A DNA stretch of 64,000 nucleotides, from NCBI RefSeq assembly GCF_029626145.1, contig NZ_JARUBJ010000002.1, positions 2,138,501 through 2,202,500 of the forward strand, given 5' to 3'. The position numbers and the translations under genes were made by a program. Under the pieces are notes generated by a model. That model saw only the letters and a program-made list of their open reading frames with translations. It made no database searches and was not told the origin of the DNA. Positions 1 through 8,734 of this stretch are shown piece by piece; position 1 is the stretch's first letter; each line of letters opens with the position of its first letter. This DNA is from Micromonospora sp. WMMD961 (GTDB lineage Bacteria > Actinomycetota > Actinomycetes > Mycobacteriales > Micromonosporaceae).

Positions 1-228
1 GCGACAGAACTCGCGGCGGCAGCCGGCAGCACCGACCCCCGGGTCGGGCTGCGCGCCGTCCGCGCGCTTCGCCGGCTGCTCGAGCGGCTCGAGGTGGTCC
101 AGGTGGACAACGCCCGTCGACAGGGCTGGTCCTGGCAGGAGATCGCCGACGCGCTCGAGGTCAGCCGGCAGGCGGTGCACAAGAAGCACGCCGGGCGACC
201 GGCGGTCAACTCATCGTGGGAGGCGTGA
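1..228 (+). CDS. HTH domain protein, 5' end outside window
   Basis: The first reading frame is open from base 1 to a TGA at 226-228, giving 75 residues of a C-terminus. It has an arginine-rich helix followed by a helix-turn-helix (WQEIADALEVSRQAVHKKH), which suggests DNA binding. The stop overlaps the ATG of the next gene (TGATG), so the two are probably translated together. Small HTH proteins paired with a Clp N-domain protein are common in actinobacteria. The target is unknown and the start is not in the window. Confidence 0.85.
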   Translation, partial: ATELAAAAGSTDPRVGLRAVRALRRLLERLEVVQVDNARRQGWSWQEIADALEVSRQAVHKKHAGRPAVNSSWEA

Positions 229-806
229 TGTTCGAACGGTTCACCGACCGGGCGCGCGACGTGGTGCGGCGGGCGCTGGAGGAGGCACGGACCGAGGGCC
301 GACGGCCGGTCGGCACCGAGCACCTGCTGCTCGCCCTGCTCGCCGACGACGTGGGCCTGGCCAGCCGGGTGCTCGCCGACGCCGGCGTGCGCGCCGACGA
401 CCTGCGCGAACGCGTGCGCCGGCACACCACCAGCGACGGCGCCGGCCTCGGCGACGCGGACGCAGCCGCCCTGCGGGAGATCGGCATCGACCTGGCCGCG
501 ATAGTGGCCCGCATCGAGCAGTCCTTCGGCCCGGACGCGCTACGCGAGGCCGTGCCGGCACCGCGCCGGCGCTGGGGGCGCAAGCGGTACCTCGGCGGCC
601 CGTTCTCACCCCGGTCCAAGAAGGCGCTGGAGTTGTCCCTGCGGGAGGCGCTGCGTCTGCGTCACAAGCACATCGGCACCGAGCACATCCTGCTCGGCGT
701 GCTCCGCGAGGGGCAGGGGCTGGGCGCGTTGGTGCTCACCGAGTCCGGGATCGACCTCGATGACCTACGCCGTCGGGTGGAGGCCGCGCTCCGGGCAGCC
801 GCCTGA
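228..806 (+). CDS. Clp N-terminal domain protein (no ATPase)
   Basis: The 192-residue protein consists of two Clp-N type repeats, at about residues 1-72 and 122-190. Each has the helical pattern of the ClpA/ClpC N-domain, including VGTEHLLLALL and IGTEHILLGVLREG. No Walker motifs are present, so it is not an unfoldase. In Clp chaperones this domain binds substrates or adaptors, and a free-standing copy may act as an adaptor or sensor (inference). ATG 228 was chosen over GTG 216 because GGGAGG lies 5 bases upstream and the ATG overlaps the stop of the HTH gene. The pair is probably one operon. Confidence 0.88.
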   Translation: MFERFTDRARDVVRRALEEARTEGRRPVGTEHLLLALLADDVGLASRVLADAGVRADDLRERVRRHTTSDGAGLGDADAAALREIGIDLAAIVARIEQSFGPDALREAVPAPRRRWGRKRYLGGPFSPRSKKALELSLREALRLRHKHIGTEHILLGVLREGQGLGALVLTESGIDLDDLRRRVEAALRAAA

Positions 807-900
807 CGGGTGTGCGCGCGTTGAAACCTGTCTGTGGCGCTTCCGACGGCGACGGGTCGTCGGGTCGCTGAAGCCGCCCGGTTGCTGCACACTGGCGCCC

Positions 901-1905
901 GTGGATGCTGGACAGGACAGGCGGCCCGCGGGCGGCGACGGCGGGCTGCGCTCCGCCGTGGTGGTCAACCCGGTGAAGGTCGACGATCTCGACGAGCTGC
1001 GCCGGACCGTCGACGACGCCCTGGCGGCCGCCGGCTGGCCGGCGCCGCAGTGGTACGAGACGACCCCCGACGACCCGGGCCGTGGCCAGACCGAACAGGC
1101 CGTCAAGGACGGCGTCGACCTGGTCTTCGCCTGCGGCGGCGACGGCACCGTGATGTCCTGCGTCAGCGGGCTGGTGGGCACGGACGTGGCCCTGGCCGTG
1201 CTGCCTCAGGGCACCGGCAACCTGCTCGCCGCCAACCTGGGCCTCTCCACCGACCTGGCCGCCGGGTTGCAGGTCGCCGTCGAGCGCGGCCGGCGACTGC
1301 TCGACGTCGGCGCCGTCGAGGACAAGTACTTCACCGTGATGGCGGGCATGGGCTTCGACGCGCAGATGCTCGAAGCCACCAACGAGACCACCAAGGCCCG
1401 CATCGGCTGGCCCGCGTACGTGATGGGTGCCGCCCGCCACCTCCGGGACCGGCCGATGCGGGTGCAGATCCGCATCGACGACCGCCCCCCGGTACGCCGC
1501 CGAGCACGCTCGGTGCTGATCGCCAACGTCGGCCGGCTCCAGGGCGGAGTAACCCTGCTCACCGAGGCCGAGCCGGACGACGGTTGGCTCGACGTCGCCG
1601 TGCTCACCCCGCACAGCCTGCGGCACTGGCTCGCGCTCGGCTGGGCGGTGATCCGTCGCCGCGGTGAGGTGCCGCGAATGGAGGTCTTCCGGGGCCGACG
1701 AGTGGTGATCACCAGCAACCGGGCCCAGCCGCGTGAGCTGGACGGTGACCTCATCCCCCCGGGCCGGCAGCTCCGGGCGGAGATCCGGCCGGAGGCGCTC
1801 TGGCTCTGCGTCCCCCAGCCGGAGGACGCCCCCGACCTGGCCGTCGACGCGCAGGGTGCCGGAGAGCGGGGCGAGCAGCTGATCGAGGAAGCGCGCCGTG
1901 AGTAG
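901..1905 (+). CDS. Diacylglycerol kinase-family lipid kinase
   Basis: The 334-residue protein has the DAGK catalytic fold: the nucleotide loop GGDGT at about residues 79-83, then PQGTGNLLA, and a C-terminal beta-rich half containing the lipid-binding region. The family phosphorylates diacylglycerol, sphingoid bases or related lipids at the membrane with ATP. The lipid used here cannot be told. The frame is open further upstream, but homology starts just after GTG 901 and the upstream residues are basic and featureless. The 3' end overlaps the next gene by 8 bases (GTGAGTAG), so the two are co-translated. Confidence 0.88.
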   Translation: MDAGQDRRPAGGDGGLRSAVVVNPVKVDDLDELRRTVDDALAAAGWPAPQWYETTPDDPGRGQTEQAVKDGVDLVFACGGDGTVMSCVSGLVGTDVALAVLPQGTGNLLAANLGLSTDLAAGLQVAVERGRRLLDVGAVEDKYFTVMAGMGFDAQMLEATNETTKARIGWPAYVMGAARHLRDRPMRVQIRIDDRPPVRRRARSVLIANVGRLQGGVTLLTEAEPDDGWLDVAVLTPHSLRHWLALGWAVIRRRGEVPRMEVFRGRRVVITSNRAQPRELDGDLIPPGRQLRAEIRPEALWLCVPQPEDAPDLAVDAQGAGERGEQLIEEARRE

Positions 1906-2899
1906 CACCCGCATCGTGCCGGAGACCCGGCTGATGGCCGACGAGGAGCTGTCCGCCGACGACGCCTGGCACACACTGCGCCGTCAGGGCGGCTGGCACC
2001 TGCTGCGCGACGCCTTCATCCGGTTCCGCTACGGCGACGGGTTCAGCCACGCCCGGGCCTTCGCACTGCAACTCTGTCTCGCCGTGGTGCCGTTCCTGAT
2101 CGCCCTCACCGGGCTGATCAGCGAGCTGGGCGTCGAGGAGGGCGGCGAGGTGGTCGCCGACACCGTCCTGGCGCTCACCCCGGGCCAGAGTTCGCAGATG
2201 GTCGCCGAGCTACTCGGGGAAGGCGAGCGCGTCGAGGACGCCGGCGAGCTGGCGCTGACCCTCGGTCTGCTCACCGGGCTGTTCGCGCTGACCACCACGA
2301 TGGCCCAGATCGAGCGGGGCGCCAACCGCATCTACGGCGTCGAACGGGACCGCCCGGCGCTGCGCAAGTACGTGCGTGCCGCCGTGCTGGCCGTCACCGC
2401 CGGCCTGCCCGCGCTCGCCGGCTTCCTCATCCTGGTCGGCGGCGGTGCGATGGGCGACTCGGTGCGCAGGCACTACGAGTGGGGTGGGCTCGCCCACGGC
2501 ATCTGGGACGTCGTCCGTTTCCCGCTGAGCCTCGGGCTGACCGTCGCCGCCGTCGCCGTGCTGTTCCGGCACGCCCCGCGCCGCAACCAACCCGGCCTGT
2601 CCTGGCTGTTCTTCGGCGCCGGCATCGCCACCGCGCTGTGGTGGCTGGCCAGCCTGCTGCTCGCCGCGTACGTGCGATTCAGTGGCGGCTTCGGGCAGAC
2701 CTACGGCGCGTTGACCGGCATGATGGCGCTGCTGCTCTGGGCCAACCTGACCGGCATGGCGCTCTTCGGTGGACTGGCGTTCGCCGCCCAACTGGAGGCG
2801 CTGCGCATCGGCGTGCAGGAGCCAGCCCAACCGGACCTGTGGGAGCCCGACACCGAGCGGGCCGAACTGCTCGACACCGGGGACATGACCGCCCTGTAG
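1898..2899 (+). CDS. YihY/BrkB-family integral membrane protein
   Basis: The 333-residue protein has a cytoplasmic N-terminus followed by about six hydrophobic segments, and the conserved family features FSHARAFALQLCLAVVPF and YGALTGMMALLLWANLTGMA. YihY/BrkB proteins (once called ribonuclease BN) are membrane proteins of unsettled biochemical function. The GTG start lies inside the last codons of the lipid kinase, so both are expected on one transcript. The charged C-terminal tail is probably cytoplasmic. Confidence 0.9.
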   Translation: MSSTRIVPETRLMADEELSADDAWHTLRRQGGWHLLRDAFIRFRYGDGFSHARAFALQLCLAVVPFLIALTGLISELGVEEGGEVVADTVLALTPGQSSQMVAELLGEGERVEDAGELALTLGLLTGLFALTTTMAQIERGANRIYGVERDRPALRKYVRAAVLAVTAGLPALAGFLILVGGGAMGDSVRRHYEWGGLAHGIWDVVRFPLSLGLTVAAVAVLFRHAPRRNQPGLSWLFFGAGIATALWWLASLLLAAYVRFSGGFGQTYGALTGMMALLLWANLTGMALFGGLAFAAQLEALRIGVQEPAQPDLWEPDTERAELLDTGDMTAL

Positions 2900-2970
2900 C
2901 AACGCCTCGCGTGTACGCGCGACGCAGATCGGGTAAAGCGCCTCGCCAGAGCCGACAAGGGAGGTGCGGG

Positions 2971-4461
2971 GTGACCGCGGTCAAAGAGGTGGCACGGCGC
3001 CCGGTCGGGCATTTCGCCGAACGGAGCATCGCCGGCCTGGTGGCCGTCACCGGCGCCGGGGTGGCCTTCGCGCTGCTGTTGATGCTCGTGCGGCTGCGCT
3101 GGAGCCCTCTGCAGGACGCCGACCACGCCGCCGCCGAGTGGTTCAACGGGCTCGTCGCCCCGCATCACGCACTCGTCACCGTCCTCCAGGCGGTGACCGA
3201 CCTGGGTGGCCGGCCGATCCTCATCTGGTTGGTCACCATCGCCGTGGTCGGGCTGCTGATCCGGCGACAGCCTCGGCTCGCCGTCTACCTGATCATCACC
3301 GGGGTCGGTGGCCTGATCCTGGACCCGTCCCTGAAGACGTTGGTCGGCCGGCTCCGTCCGATCGTGGACATGCCGATCGCCAGCGCCCCCGGCAACAGCT
3401 TCCCGAGCGGGCACGCGCTCGGCTCGTTCGTCGCGTACGGAGCGCTCCTGTTGGTGTTCCTGCCGGCGATGGCGCCCCGTTGGCGTAAGCCGGCGATCGT
3501 CGGCGTCGGAGTCCTGGTGGCGCTGATCGGTCTGACCCGGATCGCGCTGGGCGTGCACTTCGTCTCGGACGTGCTGGGCGGTTGGCTGCTCGGCGCGGCC
3601 TGGCTGGGCGTCACCGCGTACGCCTTCCGGCTGTGGCGTCGCGAACGCGGCCGGCCCGTGCCGCCGCTCAGCGAGGGCCTGGAGCCGGAGGCGGGGCACG
3701 ACATCGCCCCCGCCCCGGCCGAGGAGCACGTGCTGGCCCACCCCCGCTCCGCGGTCGCCGAGCTGCTGGTCGGCTGGGTGCTCGTGTTCGGCGCGTTGTA
3801 CGGCTTCGGCATGTACGTCAGCTACTACGCCAAGGGCACCTTCCTCGACACCCTCGACACCGACGTGCCACAGTGGTTCGCCGAGCGGCACACCGAGGTG
3901 TTGACCGAGGTGAGCTGGTGGTGGAGCAAGTTCGGTGACACCCACGCCATCCTGCTGATCTCGCTGGTGTTCTGCCCGCTGGTGCTGGCGGTGTGGCGGC
4001 GCTGGAGGCCGGTGCTGTTCGTGGCGCTGGCGATGGTGGGCGAGCTGACCCTGTTCCTCGCGTCGGCCCGAGCCGTCGACCGGCCCCGTCCGGCGGTGGA
4101 GAACCTCGACGGGCAGATGCCCACCTCGTCGTTCCCGTCCGGGCACATCGCGGCCACGATCTGCGTCTGGCTGGCGATCACCCTGATCGTGTTCCCGCGT
4201 ACCGACCGCTGGTGGCGTTGGATCTTCGTGGGTTTGGCCGTGCTCATGCCGGTCGGTGTGGCCACCTCCCGGATGTACCGGGGGATGCACCACCCGACCG
4301 ACTTCATGGGAGCGATCCTGCTGTCCGCGCTCTGGATCGGGCTGCTCTACCTCGTGATCCGCCCCAACGCCGACCTGAAGGAAGGCAACCAGCCGACCAT
4401 CGAGTCGGAGGACGTGGACACCCTCGACGACGAGCTGGCGCGGGCCGGCCGAGCGGACTGA
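2971..4461 (+). CDS. Double PAP2 phosphatase-family membrane protein
   Basis: The 496-residue protein carries two type-2 phosphatidic acid phosphatase domains in tandem. The first has KTLVGRLRP, PSGHALGS and RIALGVHFVSD, a complete signature. The second has FPSGHIA and RMYRGMHHPTD but reads ARAVDRPRP where the family has Lys-x6-Arg-Pro, so its phosphate-binding lysine is alanine. Each half has about six membrane helices. PAP2 enzymes remove phosphate from lipid phosphates or pyrophosphates on the outer membrane face. GTG 2971 follows GGGAGG and precedes the first hydrophobic block. It sits between the BrkB protein and a phosphatase-family enzyme on the same strand. Confidence 0.9.
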   Translation: MTAVKEVARRPVGHFAERSIAGLVAVTGAGVAFALLLMLVRLRWSPLQDADHAAAEWFNGLVAPHHALVTVLQAVTDLGGRPILIWLVTIAVVGLLIRRQPRLAVYLIITGVGGLILDPSLKTLVGRLRPIVDMPIASAPGNSFPSGHALGSFVAYGALLLVFLPAMAPRWRKPAIVGVGVLVALIGLTRIALGVHFVSDVLGGWLLGAAWLGVTAYAFRLWRRERGRPVPPLSEGLEPEAGHDIAPAPAEEHVLAHPRSAVAELLVGWVLVFGALYGFGMYVSYYAKGTFLDTLDTDVPQWFAERHTEVLTEVSWWWSKFGDTHAILLISLVFCPLVLAVWRRWRPVLFVALAMVGELTLFLASARAVDRPRPAVENLDGQMPTSSFPSGHIAATICVWLAITLIVFPRTDRWWRWIFVGLAVLMPVGVATSRMYRGMHHPTDFMGAILLSALWIGLLYLVIRPNADLKEGNQPTIESEDVDTLDDELARAGRAD

Positions 4462-4469
4462 GAGCCACC

Positions 4470-5270
4470 GTGCTGCGCGTGATGACCTGGAACATCCGCA
4501 CCGGCGGTCGGGACCGCGGCGGCCCCGACCGGCTGGACCGGGTGGTGGAGGTCATCGACGAGCAGGCACCGGACGTGCTTGCCCTCCAGGAACTGCGCGG
4601 CTTCGACCGCGACGGGCTGATGTCAGGCGTGGCGGATCGGGTGGGGATGACACCCCACCTGGCGCGGTCCTGCTTCGGGCAGCCGGTCGCCGTGCTGGTC
4701 CGTCCGCCGTGCCAGGTCGTCGACGCGGGCTCCCTGCGCCGGCCCTTCCACCACGCCGCCGCCCGCGTCGTGGTGGGCACCTCCGCCGGTCCGTTCACCG
4801 TCATCGGCACCCACCTCTATCCGTACTCCGGGGGGCGGCGGCGGATGGAGGTCGACTGGCTGGTCGCCGCGATGCGACGCAGCCGCGGCCCGTTGACACT
4901 GCTCACCGGTGACCTCAACTCGCTCGACCCGACCGTCGACCACACCGCCCAGCTGGCCGGCATGCCGACCCTCTACCGGCGGCGGCACCTGCGTCGGGGC
5001 GGCGGTGCGGTGGACACCCGGGCGATCGCCCGGCTGCTCGCCGCCGGCCTGGTCGACCTGTGGCCGAGGTGCAACGTCGGGGCGCCGGAGGCCGACGGCC
5101 GCACCGTTCCCACCCGGTTCGGTGGGGCCGAGTTCGCCGGGATGCGCCTGGACTATCTGCTCGGCACCCGCGCTCTGGCGGAGCGGGTGCGTGACTGCCG
5201 GGTGATCCGCGGCGGAACGGCGGACACCGCCTCCGACCACTATCCACTCCTGGCGACCATCGACCTGTGA
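4470..5270 (+). CDS. Endonuclease/exonuclease/phosphatase-family protein
   Basis: The 266-residue protein shows the metal-dependent EEP fold in order: MTWNIRTGG at the start, VLALQEL with the metal-binding Glu, THLYPYSGG, LLTGDLNSL with the Asp and Asn pair, DYLLGT, and SDHYPLLATI with the terminal Asp-His. The family cleaves phosphodiesters or phosphomonoesters. The substrate (nucleic acid, phosphoinositide or lipid headgroup) is not evident. There is no signal peptide. The start could be GTG 4470, GTG 4479 or ATG 4482. GTG 4470 leaves 8 bases after the upstream stop. Confidence 0.87.
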   Translation: MLRVMTWNIRTGGRDRGGPDRLDRVVEVIDEQAPDVLALQELRGFDRDGLMSGVADRVGMTPHLARSCFGQPVAVLVRPPCQVVDAGSLRRPFHHAAARVVVGTSAGPFTVIGTHLYPYSGGRRRMEVDWLVAAMRRSRGPLTLLTGDLNSLDPTVDHTAQLAGMPTLYRRRHLRRGGGAVDTRAIARLLAAGLVDLWPRCNVGAPEADGRTVPTRFGGAEFAGMRLDYLLGTRALAERVRDCRVIRGGTADTASDHYPLLATIDL

Positions 5271-5285
5271 CCGGTACGGCCCTCG

Positions 5286-5432
5286 GTGACGGTCGTGCCG
5301 ACGGCGCGTGGCCTGCGCGCGGTCTGGCGGGCCACCGTCACGCCGGCGGCCCGCTGGATCCGCCGGGCGGTGCTCGACCCGGCCCGGGTGGCCTCCCGGG
5401 AGGTGCTCGGCGCCCTGGGTCTGCGCCGCTGA
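5286..5432 (+). CDS. Possible small basic protein (48 aa)
   Basis: A GTG-started frame of 48 residues, rich in Arg, Ala and Trp, with an amphipathic stretch RWIRRAVLDPARV. It lies 15 bases after the EEP gene on the same strand and ends just before the convergent small membrane gene. No family is recognised. Codon choice follows the GC-rich third-position pattern, which favours coding but is not proof at this length. Confidence 0.35.
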   Translation: MTVVPTARGLRAVWRATVTPAARWIRRAVLDPARVASREVLGALGLRR

Positions 5433-5452
5433 CCGGAGCGGAGTGCGGGCCC

Positions 5453-5572
5453 TCAGAACACCAGGTTGACCAGGACGGTCAGCACCACCGACGCCACGAT
5501 CGAGAAGAGGATCATCAGAAGGCAGCCGAAACCACCACCGAGTGGGCGGATCTCCGTGTTACCGAAACGCAT
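5453..5572 (-). CDS. Small single-pass membrane protein (39 aa)
   Basis: The product begins MRFGNTEIRPLGGGFGC and continues into one hydrophobic helix of about 21 residues that ends the protein. Short proteins with a polar head, RPLGGG and a C-terminal membrane helix recur in Micromonosporaceae. Their function is unknown. An in-frame TTG nine bases... upstream region gives the alternative head LGNLM, so the start is uncertain by a few codons. It lies directly downstream of the F420-dependent oxidoreductase on the same strand and may share its transcript. Confidence 0.65.
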   Translation of the reverse strand: MRFGNTEIRPLGGGFGCLLMILFSIVASVVLTVLVNLVF

Positions 5573-5599
5573 GAGGTTGCCCAATCGTCGTCGGGTGGG

Positions 5600-6562
5600 T
5601 CACAGCTCGCGCAGCCGGGGCAGCAGCTGTTCCTGGGCCCAGTCCAGGAACATCGGCTGGGTCTCCCCGCCGACCTGGATGATCGCCACGTGGGTGAAGC
5701 CCGCGTCGACGAACTTACGGAACGCCTCGACGTGCACGTCCACGTCCGGGCCGCAGGAGATGCCGTCGGCGACGTCCTCCTCCCGGACGAACTGGGTGGC
5801 GGCGGCGAAGGACTCCGGCCCGGGCAGGTCGGCGTTCACCTTCCACCCCATCCCGAACCAGCGGAACTGGTCGTGCACGATCTTGCGGCACTCCGCCTCG
5901 TCGGGGCCGTAGCAGATGGCCACCTGCCCGTAGCGAGGCCGGCCGGCGCCCCCGGCGTCGTCGTACATCTCGATGATGTGCCGGTCCGGTTCGGTGGAGA
6001 TGATGCCGCTGCCGTATTCGGCGGCCAACGTCGCGGACTGCCGACCGGACGCGGCGATGGCCATCGGCACCGGCCGCTCCGGCCGGTCCCAGACATAGGC
6101 GTCGGGCACGTCGAAGTGGTTGCCGGAGAACGTCAGCGTCTCGCCGTTGAGCAGTGGCCGGATGATCTGCAACGCCTCCTCGAACATCTCGTGTCGCTGC
6201 TGCACGTGGGGCCAGCTGCCGACCACGTGCTCGTTGAGGTTCTCGCCAGCCCCGAGGCCCAGGGTGAAACGGCCGTCCGACAGCGCCCCGATCGTGCTGG
6301 CCTTCTGCGCGACGACAGCCGGGTGGTAGCGCCGGATCGGGCAGGTCACGAACGACATCAGCTGCGCGCGGGAGGTGGCGTGGGCGACCGCGCCGAGCAC
6401 CGACCAGGCGTACGGTGAGTGGCCCTGGGAGTCCAGCCAGGGGTAGTAGTGATCGGACACCACGAGTTGGTCGAAGCCGGCTGCTTCGGCTCGGATGGCG
6501 TGGTCCACCAGTTGCTTGGGACCGGCCTGCTCGCTCATCAGGGTGTAGCCGACGCTGACCAT
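5600..6562 (-). CDS. F420-dependent oxidoreductase, G6PDH-like LLM class
   Basis: The 320-residue protein is a luciferase-like TIM-barrel oxidoreductase of the subfamily named after F420-dependent glucose-6-phosphate dehydrogenase. Visible marks are the start MVSVGYTLMSEQ, FDQLVVSDHYYPW, FTLGLGAGENLNEHVVG and the C-terminal helix WAQEQLLPRL. It should transfer hydride with coenzyme F420. Its substrate is unknown, since members of this subfamily are not all sugar-phosphate enzymes. ATG 6562 follows GGAGAGGAG and was preferred to a longer frame starting at 6622. Confidence 0.9.
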   Translation of the reverse strand: MVSVGYTLMSEQAGPKQLVDHAIRAEAAGFDQLVVSDHYYPWLDSQGHSPYAWSVLGAVAHATSRAQLMSFVTCPIRRYHPAVVAQKASTIGALSDGRFTLGLGAGENLNEHVVGSWPHVQQRHEMFEEALQIIRPLLNGETLTFSGNHFDVPDAYVWDRPERPVPMAIAASGRQSATLAAEYGSGIISTEPDRHIIEMYDDAGGAGRPRYGQVAICYGPDEAECRKIVHDQFRWFGMGWKVNADLPGPESFAAATQFVREEDVADGISCGPDVDVHVEAFRKFVDAGFTHVAIIQVGGETQPMFLDWAQEQLLPRLREL

Positions 6563-6684
6563 CCTGGTTTCTCCTCTCCACCGGCGGATCGTTCCCGGGA
6601 TACCCAGGTCGGCAACCGTCAACCCTCCCGTCCGGTTCGGCTCCGGCGATGCTTGACGGATCGCGGCGACCTGCCTACCGTCGC

Positions 6685-6700
6685 TCTTAACCGGTTAAGA
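6685..6700. promoter_or_regulatory. 16-bp palindrome upstream of mannanase, LacI-operator-like
   Basis: TCTTAACCGGTTAAGA is a perfect 16-bp palindrome centred on CCGG, in the 378-base gap between the divergent oxidoreductase and mannanase genes. The core AACCGGTT recurs at 6801-6808. Even-symmetry palindromes with a central CG are typical LacI-family operators, and glycoside hydrolases are often controlled by that family. No LacI gene is in the window, so the regulator is inferred to be encoded elsewhere. Confidence 0.5.
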
Positions 6701-6800
6701 CCCGGCTGTGGCGCACATCCTGTGGTGGGGATGATCGCCCCGTAACGGCCTGCGCCTGCGTGGGCCGTTGCGGCTGTTCGGGCCCCGGGCTCTCCTACTG

Positions 6801-6808
6801 AACCGGTT
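6801..6808. promoter_or_regulatory. Second AACCGGTT core upstream of mannanase
   Basis: This 8-bp palindrome repeats the core of the 6685-6700 site about 110 bases closer to the mannanase start. It may be a second, weaker operator half of a looping or cooperative arrangement. An 8-bp match can arise by chance, so this is weak on its own. Confidence 0.3.
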
Positions 6809-6940
6809 GCGACGGGCCAATCCATCGCCCTACGCTGATGCCTGCGTTCCGGGAGCCGGGCGCGGCTGCCGGGCTGCAGCCGCCTTCCCCTGTCTCGTCC
6901 CACCCCTGTCGGGCACCGGGGGTTCTCCCTGAGGAAGGCC

Positions 6941-8317
6941 ATGAAGACTCGACTCTCCGCCGTCGGCGCGGCGCTGCTCGCGCTGCTCGTCGCCATGCTG
7001 GCGTTCGGCCAACCGGCGCACGCCGCCGCCGGCTTCTCCGTCGCGAACGGCAAGTTGTACGACGCCAACGGCAGCGAATTCGTCATGCGCGGCGTCAACC
7101 ACGCGCACACCTGGTATCCACAGCAGACCAGCTCGTTCGCCGACGTCAAGGCGCTCGGCGCGAACACCGTGCGGGTGGTGCTCTCCAGCGGCGACCGGTG
7201 GACCCGCAACACCAACGCCGACGTCGCGAACGTCATCTCACTGTGCAAGGCCAACCGGCTGATCTGCGTGCTGGAGGTCCACGACACCACCGGGTACGGC
7301 GAGCAGAGCGGCGCCATCACCCTCGCCCGTGCGGTCGACTACTGGCTCAGCCTCGCCGACGTCCTCGCCGGCCAGGAGAGATACGTCATCGTCAACATCG
7401 GCAACGAGCCGTACGGCAACCAGAACTACGCCTCCTGGGCCACCGACAGCGCCAACGCGATCAAGCGCCTGCGTACCGGTGGGCTGACCCACACCATCAT
7501 GGTGGACGCGCCGAACTGGGGGCAGGACTGGTCGTTCACGATGCGGGACAACGCCGCGTCGGTCTTCGCCGCGGACCCGGCCCGCAACACCGTCTTCTCG
7601 ATCCACATGTACGGGGTGTTCGACACCGCCGCCGAGATCAGTGACTATCTGGGCCGTTTCCGCTCGGCGGGGCTGCCCATCGTGGTCGGTGAGTTCGGCT
7701 TCAACCACTCCGACGGGGACCCGGACGAGGACACCATCCTCGCGTACAGCCAGGCCAACGGGATCGGCTGGTTGGGCTGGTCGTGGAGCGGCAACGGTGG
7801 CGGCGTCGAGTATCTCGACCTGGCCACCTCCTTCAACCCGGCCAACCTGACCACCTGGGGTCAGCGGCTCTTCAACGGTGCCAACGGGATCCGGCAGACC
7901 GCTCGGGAGGCGAGCGTCTTCGGCGGCACCCCGCCGCCCACCACGCCGCCACCCACCACCCCGCCACCCACCACACCGCCACCCACCACGCCGCCGCCGA
8001 CCACGCCGCCGCCGGCGGGGGGCTGCACGGCGACCTACACGGTGACCAACCAGTGGCAGGGTGGTTTCCAGGGCGAGGTTCGGGTGACCGCTGGTGCCGC
8101 CGCGATCACGGGCTGGACCACCCGCTGGACGTTCGCCAACGGCCAGAGCGTCACCCAGACCTGGAATGCGACGCTGACCAGCAGCGGACCCACGGTGACC
8201 GCGCGTAATGCGGACTACAACGGCCGGCTGGCCGCCGGTGCCAGCACCAGCTTCGGTTTCATCGGCGGCTGGACCGGCAGCAACGCCCGACCGGAGGTGA
8301 GCTGCGCGGCCGGCTGA
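6941..8317 (+). CDS. Secreted GH5 beta-mannanase with CBM2
   Basis: The 458-residue enzyme has a Sec signal peptide (residues 1-28, cleavage after AHA), a GH5 catalytic domain to about residue 325, a linker of repeated PPPTT units, and a C-terminal CBM2 from about 362. The catalytic domain resembles the subfamily 8 mannanases of Streptomyces. The acid/base Glu is E156 in NIGNEPYGN and the nucleophile is E251 in VVGEFGFNH. CBM2 has two end cysteines and exposed tryptophans and should bind cellulose or similar crystalline glycan. Expected activity is endo-cleavage of beta-1,4-mannan or galactomannan outside the cell. Cellulase activity is the alternative but less likely. Confidence 0.9.
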   Translation: MKTRLSAVGAALLALLVAMLAFGQPAHAAAGFSVANGKLYDANGSEFVMRGVNHAHTWYPQQTSSFADVKALGANTVRVVLSSGDRWTRNTNADVANVISLCKANRLICVLEVHDTTGYGEQSGAITLARAVDYWLSLADVLAGQERYVIVNIGNEPYGNQNYASWATDSANAIKRLRTGGLTHTIMVDAPNWGQDWSFTMRDNAASVFAADPARNTVFSIHMYGVFDTAAEISDYLGRFRSAGLPIVVGEFGFNHSDGDPDEDTILAYSQANGIGWLGWSWSGNGGGVEYLDLATSFNPANLTTWGQRLFNGANGIRQTAREASVFGGTPPPTTPPPTTPPPTTPPPTTPPPTTPPPAGGCTATYTVTNQWQGGFQGEVRVTAGAAAITGWTTRWTFANGQSVTQTWNATLTSSGPTVTARNADYNGRLAAGASTSFGFIGGWTGSNARPEVSCAAG

Positions 8318-8336
8318 CCCGGAAGCGCGCGTGACG

Positions 8337-8364
8337 GTGGCCGGGTCCGGGTGGGCCCGGCCAC
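8337..8364. terminator. Hairpin downstream of mannanase gene
   Basis: GTGGCCGGG at 8337-8345 pairs perfectly with CCCGGCCAC at 8356-8364 across a 10-base loop, 20 bases after the stop. There is no T-run, as is usual for actinobacterial terminators. Confidence 0.6.
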
Positions 8365-8734
8365 TCCTGTTCCCCTTCGGGGACGTGCGCACATAGCGCA
8401 TCGTGAATAAGTCATGCAAGAACGAATGCTGTGGGATTCCACACAACCAACGGGGGCGGTGGATGAATTCATTGATCCCTAAGGTGAGCCTGCGGTTGCT
8501 TTCCGGTAACCGTTCAGCCCGCAGGGGCCACGGGGGTCCTTCATGTACGACTGTGCACAGTCGTGCCCACGATCGACGGGCACGACTCGCTTCAACACGC
8601 CCGGAGCCAGCGCGCCGTGCTCGACAGCCGGCCAGGTGAGCGCGGTACGGCGTGTCCTCGCCGCGCTTCGGCGCACGTCGCCACTGGTGCGTGCCGCGCA
8701 GCGTCCCTGCCTTGTGATCCAGAAAGGATCATTA
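8365..8734. other. Intergenic region with 18-bp palindrome
   Basis: No convincing gene lies in these 370 bases. A perfect 18-bp palindrome, ACGACTGTGCACAGTCGT, is at 8547-8564, about 170 bases before the start of the trypsin-fold gene. It could be an operator or the base of a leader hairpin. The frame of the downstream gene stays open through part of this stretch, but the codons there are not protein-like. Confidence 0.45.
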
